A stretch of DNA of 44,295 nucleotides from an uncultured Rhodopila sp. (GTDB lineage Bacteria; Pseudomonadota; Alphaproteobacteria; Acetobacterales; Acetobacteraceae), in assembly GCA_903851415.1 (NCBI GenBank), contig CAINOE010000166.1, positions 1 through 44,295 of the forward strand, given 5' to 3'. The position numbers and the translations under genes were made by a program. Positions 42,294 through 44,295 of this stretch are shown here, one piece after another; positions within the stretch are counted from its first letter, which is position 1, and every line of letters begins with the position of its first letter. The notes beneath the pieces were generated by a model. That model was not told where the DNA came from. It was given only the letters and a program-made list of their open reading frames with translations, and searched no databases.

Positions 42294-43135
42294 TTTGATC
42301 AGGCGGCCGCGACATCGAGACCTTAAACGGCCGCGGCAAGACCGTTTCGGAGCGCTGTCCCGAAGCGCTACCGAGGCGGCGCCAGGCAGCGGCACGACGG
42401 CTGATCGGGTGCGGCGATCCGTCAGGCCGTTAGCGGCGGCGTTCAACCCGAACATCGAGAGCTGCTAATGTCCTCGCCGCGTAGCTCCCCGTCCCCCAGC
42501 CGGCGGGCAATGTTGGCGATCGGCATCGGTGCGCACACGGCCACGGTCGGCGTACTGCGCGGGCCGCTGGCGATGTCTTTGCGGCTTTTCGCATATCGAC
42601 CGGCCCGCACATGCGCTTGATGAGTTTCTGCAACCGAAACCGGGAGCACGTCGGCGTCATCCGCAAGGTCTTCGGCCAAATGCCAGCGCCGGGTGCGCTC
42701 CGGCATTGTCCGGTAGGGCGACCGGCCGCAAGTGTGGCGGTTCTCCTGGTTCCATTCCGGTTGAGTTTGTGCCCGTGGATGCACGCGGCTAGCAGATGGC
42801 ACCCTGGCAACTGTCATAGCCCTCGGGGCCGTCGATTGCCGCCTGACGGCGGCCTGCGAACGCCGGCGGCGAAGTCGGTCCGTTGAGTATATCGCGGTGA
42901 ACGTTACTCGGTTCCCTCCTCACGGCCTTGGCGCCGACTCGCAGCAATGATGTCCCGCTTGACCGCCCCGGAATACTGTCCCACACTCCGCGGCGACCGG
43001 AGTAGCGAAGTCATTGTTTCTGCTTTGGGCAAGAGTTGCCTGACCGAATCCACGTCCCCCATCCAACCCAATGATTTCAATAGTTTAGCTGCCTCAGTCC
43101 GGGCCGGTGGGGGACTGTACCACAACGGGTGGCGG
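42294..43135. other. Stretch of about 840 bp without a recognised gene
   Basis: Several short frames exist in both directions, but none resembles a known family or has a convincing start. The frame on the minus strand covering 42904 to about 43100 (LLKSLGWMGDVDSVRQLLPK) looks somewhat protein-like and may be the end of a decayed gene; the rest looks like scrambled, decayed DNA. No insertion sequence ends or tRNA were recognised. Confidence 0.4.
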
Positions 43136-44295
43136 ATGGGCAGCAATTTGCGGCGCCGGGGCGGCGTCTGGTGGTTCCGGCGCCGGGTTCCGGACGGGCT
43201 GCACGCGCGGCTCGGGCTGGCGGAGATTTCCAGAAGCCTGCGAACACGTTCTTTCATGACCGCGCGGGCACGTGCTAAACGTCTCTCGCTTTCAACCGAA
43301 AGTTTATTCGCAGTGATGTCAAGCAACCCATCGTTGACCGAAAAGGGGGCCAAACTCATCCTCGATCAGCTCGCCGGAGAGCCACTGTTCGCTTCGCCGA
43401 CCGCCGACGATCTGGTTGCTTCGGTCGTTCAGGGCGACGGAAACCTGGCCTCCCTGCTCTTCAATGGAACCGCCCCGGGCCTCGCCTTCTCACTGCCGGA
43501 TGAGCAGCGGCAGGTGATCGCCGGGCATCTGGCGCGGATCACCGACCGGATGGAGGCCGGCGTGGCGCGCCCGGGGCAGACCGTGGCTTCGGAACGGGCC
43601 GATCTCGCCGGGCATATCGCCAGCCGCGAGCGGAAGCGGGCCGACGAGGCCGAAGCGGCGCTTCGGCAATCAAAGATGGCGGCTGCGGTGCAGGCCGAGG
43701 TCAACGCGAGACTGACTGAACTGGCGGCGGCCCGGCCGGCGCCTCCTGCGTCCGCGCCGGTGATCCCGTGCGCGAAGCCGGCCTCGCCGCCATCCGCAGC
43801 CGGCGGAGTGCCGCGGCTTCGGTCGGAATCTGCTGCGGGCGACAGGGGTGACACGGCCGCTCTCGAGGCGCGCAGGCAAAGCCGGGCGGCGGATGCCGGG
43901 ACGGAGGCGGAGCCGCATCGCCTGTCCGGCTTTGTCGAGCGGTTTTTCCGCGCGAAGCAGTATCGCGGCGATGTCGACCAGCAGAGCCGCACAACCATCC
44001 GCATGTGGATCGAGGTCAACGGAGATATGGCGCCCCGGCGCTACACGGAGGAGCATGCCTTCGCGTTCCAGGACGCCCTGCGCCAACTGCCTTCCAGCCA
44101 CGGCAAGGGCGGACATGTTCCGGTGCGCAAAGCCATCGAGAAGGCGAAGGTCCGGCTTGGGCGTGAAGTGGAAGGTGATCCGGTGATCGGCATCGCGCAG
44201 GAACGCCTCGCGGCTCGCCATCGACTGGAGAACGCCCGATTTGCCCTTCTCCCCGAGGTCGTCTTCAATGCCGCAGAGCCTTGCGACCAGGCGGA
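43136..44295 (+). CDS. Tyrosine recombinase/phage-type integrase, N-terminal part (DUF6538), cut by window end
   Basis: A continuous frame from ATG 43136 to the window end (386 codons, no stop). The N-terminus NLRRRGGVWWFRRRVPDGLH followed by EISRSLRTRSFMTARARAKR matches the DUF6538 domain found at the start of many tyrosine recombinases. A long low-complexity linker rich in Ala, Glu and Pro follows (about residues 130-260), then a segment (LSGFVERFFRAKQY, then TIRMWIEVNGD) that looks like the SAM-like core-binding domain. The catalytic domain with the R-H-R-Y residues would lie beyond the window. Such a gene at the end of a scarred region suggests the edge of a mobile or genomic island. Confidence 0.75.
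   Translation, partial: MGSNLRRRGGVWWFRRRVPDGLHARLGLAEISRSLRTRSFMTARARAKRLSLSTESLFAVMSSNPSLTEKGAKLILDQLAGEPLFASPTADDLVASVVQGDGNLASLLFNGTAPGLAFSLPDEQRQVIAGHLARITDRMEAGVARPGQTVASERADLAGHIASRERKRADEAEAALRQSKMAAAVQAEVNARLTELAAARPAPPASAPVIPCAKPASPPSAAGGVPRLRSESAAGDRGDTAALEARRQSRAADAGTEAEPHRLSGFVERFFRAKQYRGDVDQQSRTTIRMWIEVNGDMAPRRYTEEHAFAFQDALRQLPSSHGKGGHVPVRKAIEKAKVRLGREVEGDPVIGIAQERLAARHRLENARFALLPEVVFNAAEPCDQA

Noticed and set aside
42443..42817. Possible transposase or small gene in the gene-free stretch
   Set aside because: Overlapping frames on both strands look equally plausible, none has a family motif or a proper start, and no terminal inverted repeats were recognised.
1..44295. CRISPR arrays, tRNAs, rRNAs and known riboswitches
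   Set aside because: No regularly spaced repeats, cloverleaf or rRNA-like sequences, or recognisable SAM or cobalamin riboswitch cores were noticed on reading; a covariance-model search would be needed to exclude divergent ones.

Overview
The window is GC-rich, densely packed proteobacterial DNA. The mix of nitrogenase-like genes, SsuABC-type importers, corrinoid methyltransferases and GroESL suggests a metabolically versatile alphaproteobacterium, perhaps a purple nonsulfur or Acetobacteraceae-like bacterium. That placement is inference; there is no rRNA or other marker gene. No tRNA, rRNA or CRISPR array was seen.

Layout. (1) 1-2504 (+): the end of a sulfonate/nitrate-type ABC binding protein, a four-domain rhodanese and an SsuB-like ATPase. 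(2) 9367-2577 (-): a ferredoxin, a B12-binding corrinoid protein, three UroD/MtaA-type methyltransferases, a RACo-type corrinoid activator and a CobW GTPase, in one tightly overlapping operon. (3) 9593-12533 (+): an acylating aldehyde dehydrogenase and an acyl-CoA ligase resembling SauS/SauT of sulfoacetate breakdown, then a FadL-type porin remnant and a CmcJ/NvfI-type oxidoreductase (-). (4) 13801-21103 (+): groES-groEL, an orphan ABC binding protein, a MetY-type O-acetylhomoserine sulfhydrylase and a divergent NifD/NifK-like pair (D3-K3). (5) 31055-21109 (-): a NifB-like radical SAM gene, two consecutive nitrogenase-like HDK sets (H1-D1-K1-H2-D2-K2) and a PaaK-type CoA ligase. (6) 31294-36435 (+): a MetX-like alpha/beta hydrolase, a DUF938 methyltransferase, a YdhR-type protein, a second CobW GTPase and two tandem UroD-type methyltransferases. 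(7) 39043-36438 (-): an SsuC-SsuB-SsuA importer. (8) 39470-41448: a nitroreductase-like gene and a DszC/SfnC-type flavoprotein, convergent. (9) 41600-44295: gene remnants, an empty stretch and the N-terminal half of a DUF6538 tyrosine recombinase running off the end, probably an island edge.

Biology. NifB-, NifH-, NifD- and NifK-like genes beside a MetY-type enzyme match the methylthio-alkane reductase (Mar) system of Rhodospirillum rubrum. Mar reduces methyl thioethers such as dimethyl sulfide or 2-(methylthio)ethanol to methanethiol plus a hydrocarbon, and MetY captures the methanethiol as methionine. The window holds three D/K pairs, two nearly identical H proteins, one NifB-like protein and no NifE/N-like genes. 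The surrounding importers, flavoproteins, rhodanese, SauS/SauT-like pair and corrinoid methyltransferases make it look like a large organosulfur-salvage island. The most novel parts are the triplicated reductase (especially D3-K3 with no H of its own), the ligase joined to the reductase operon, and five UroD-type methyltransferases around a single corrinoid protein.
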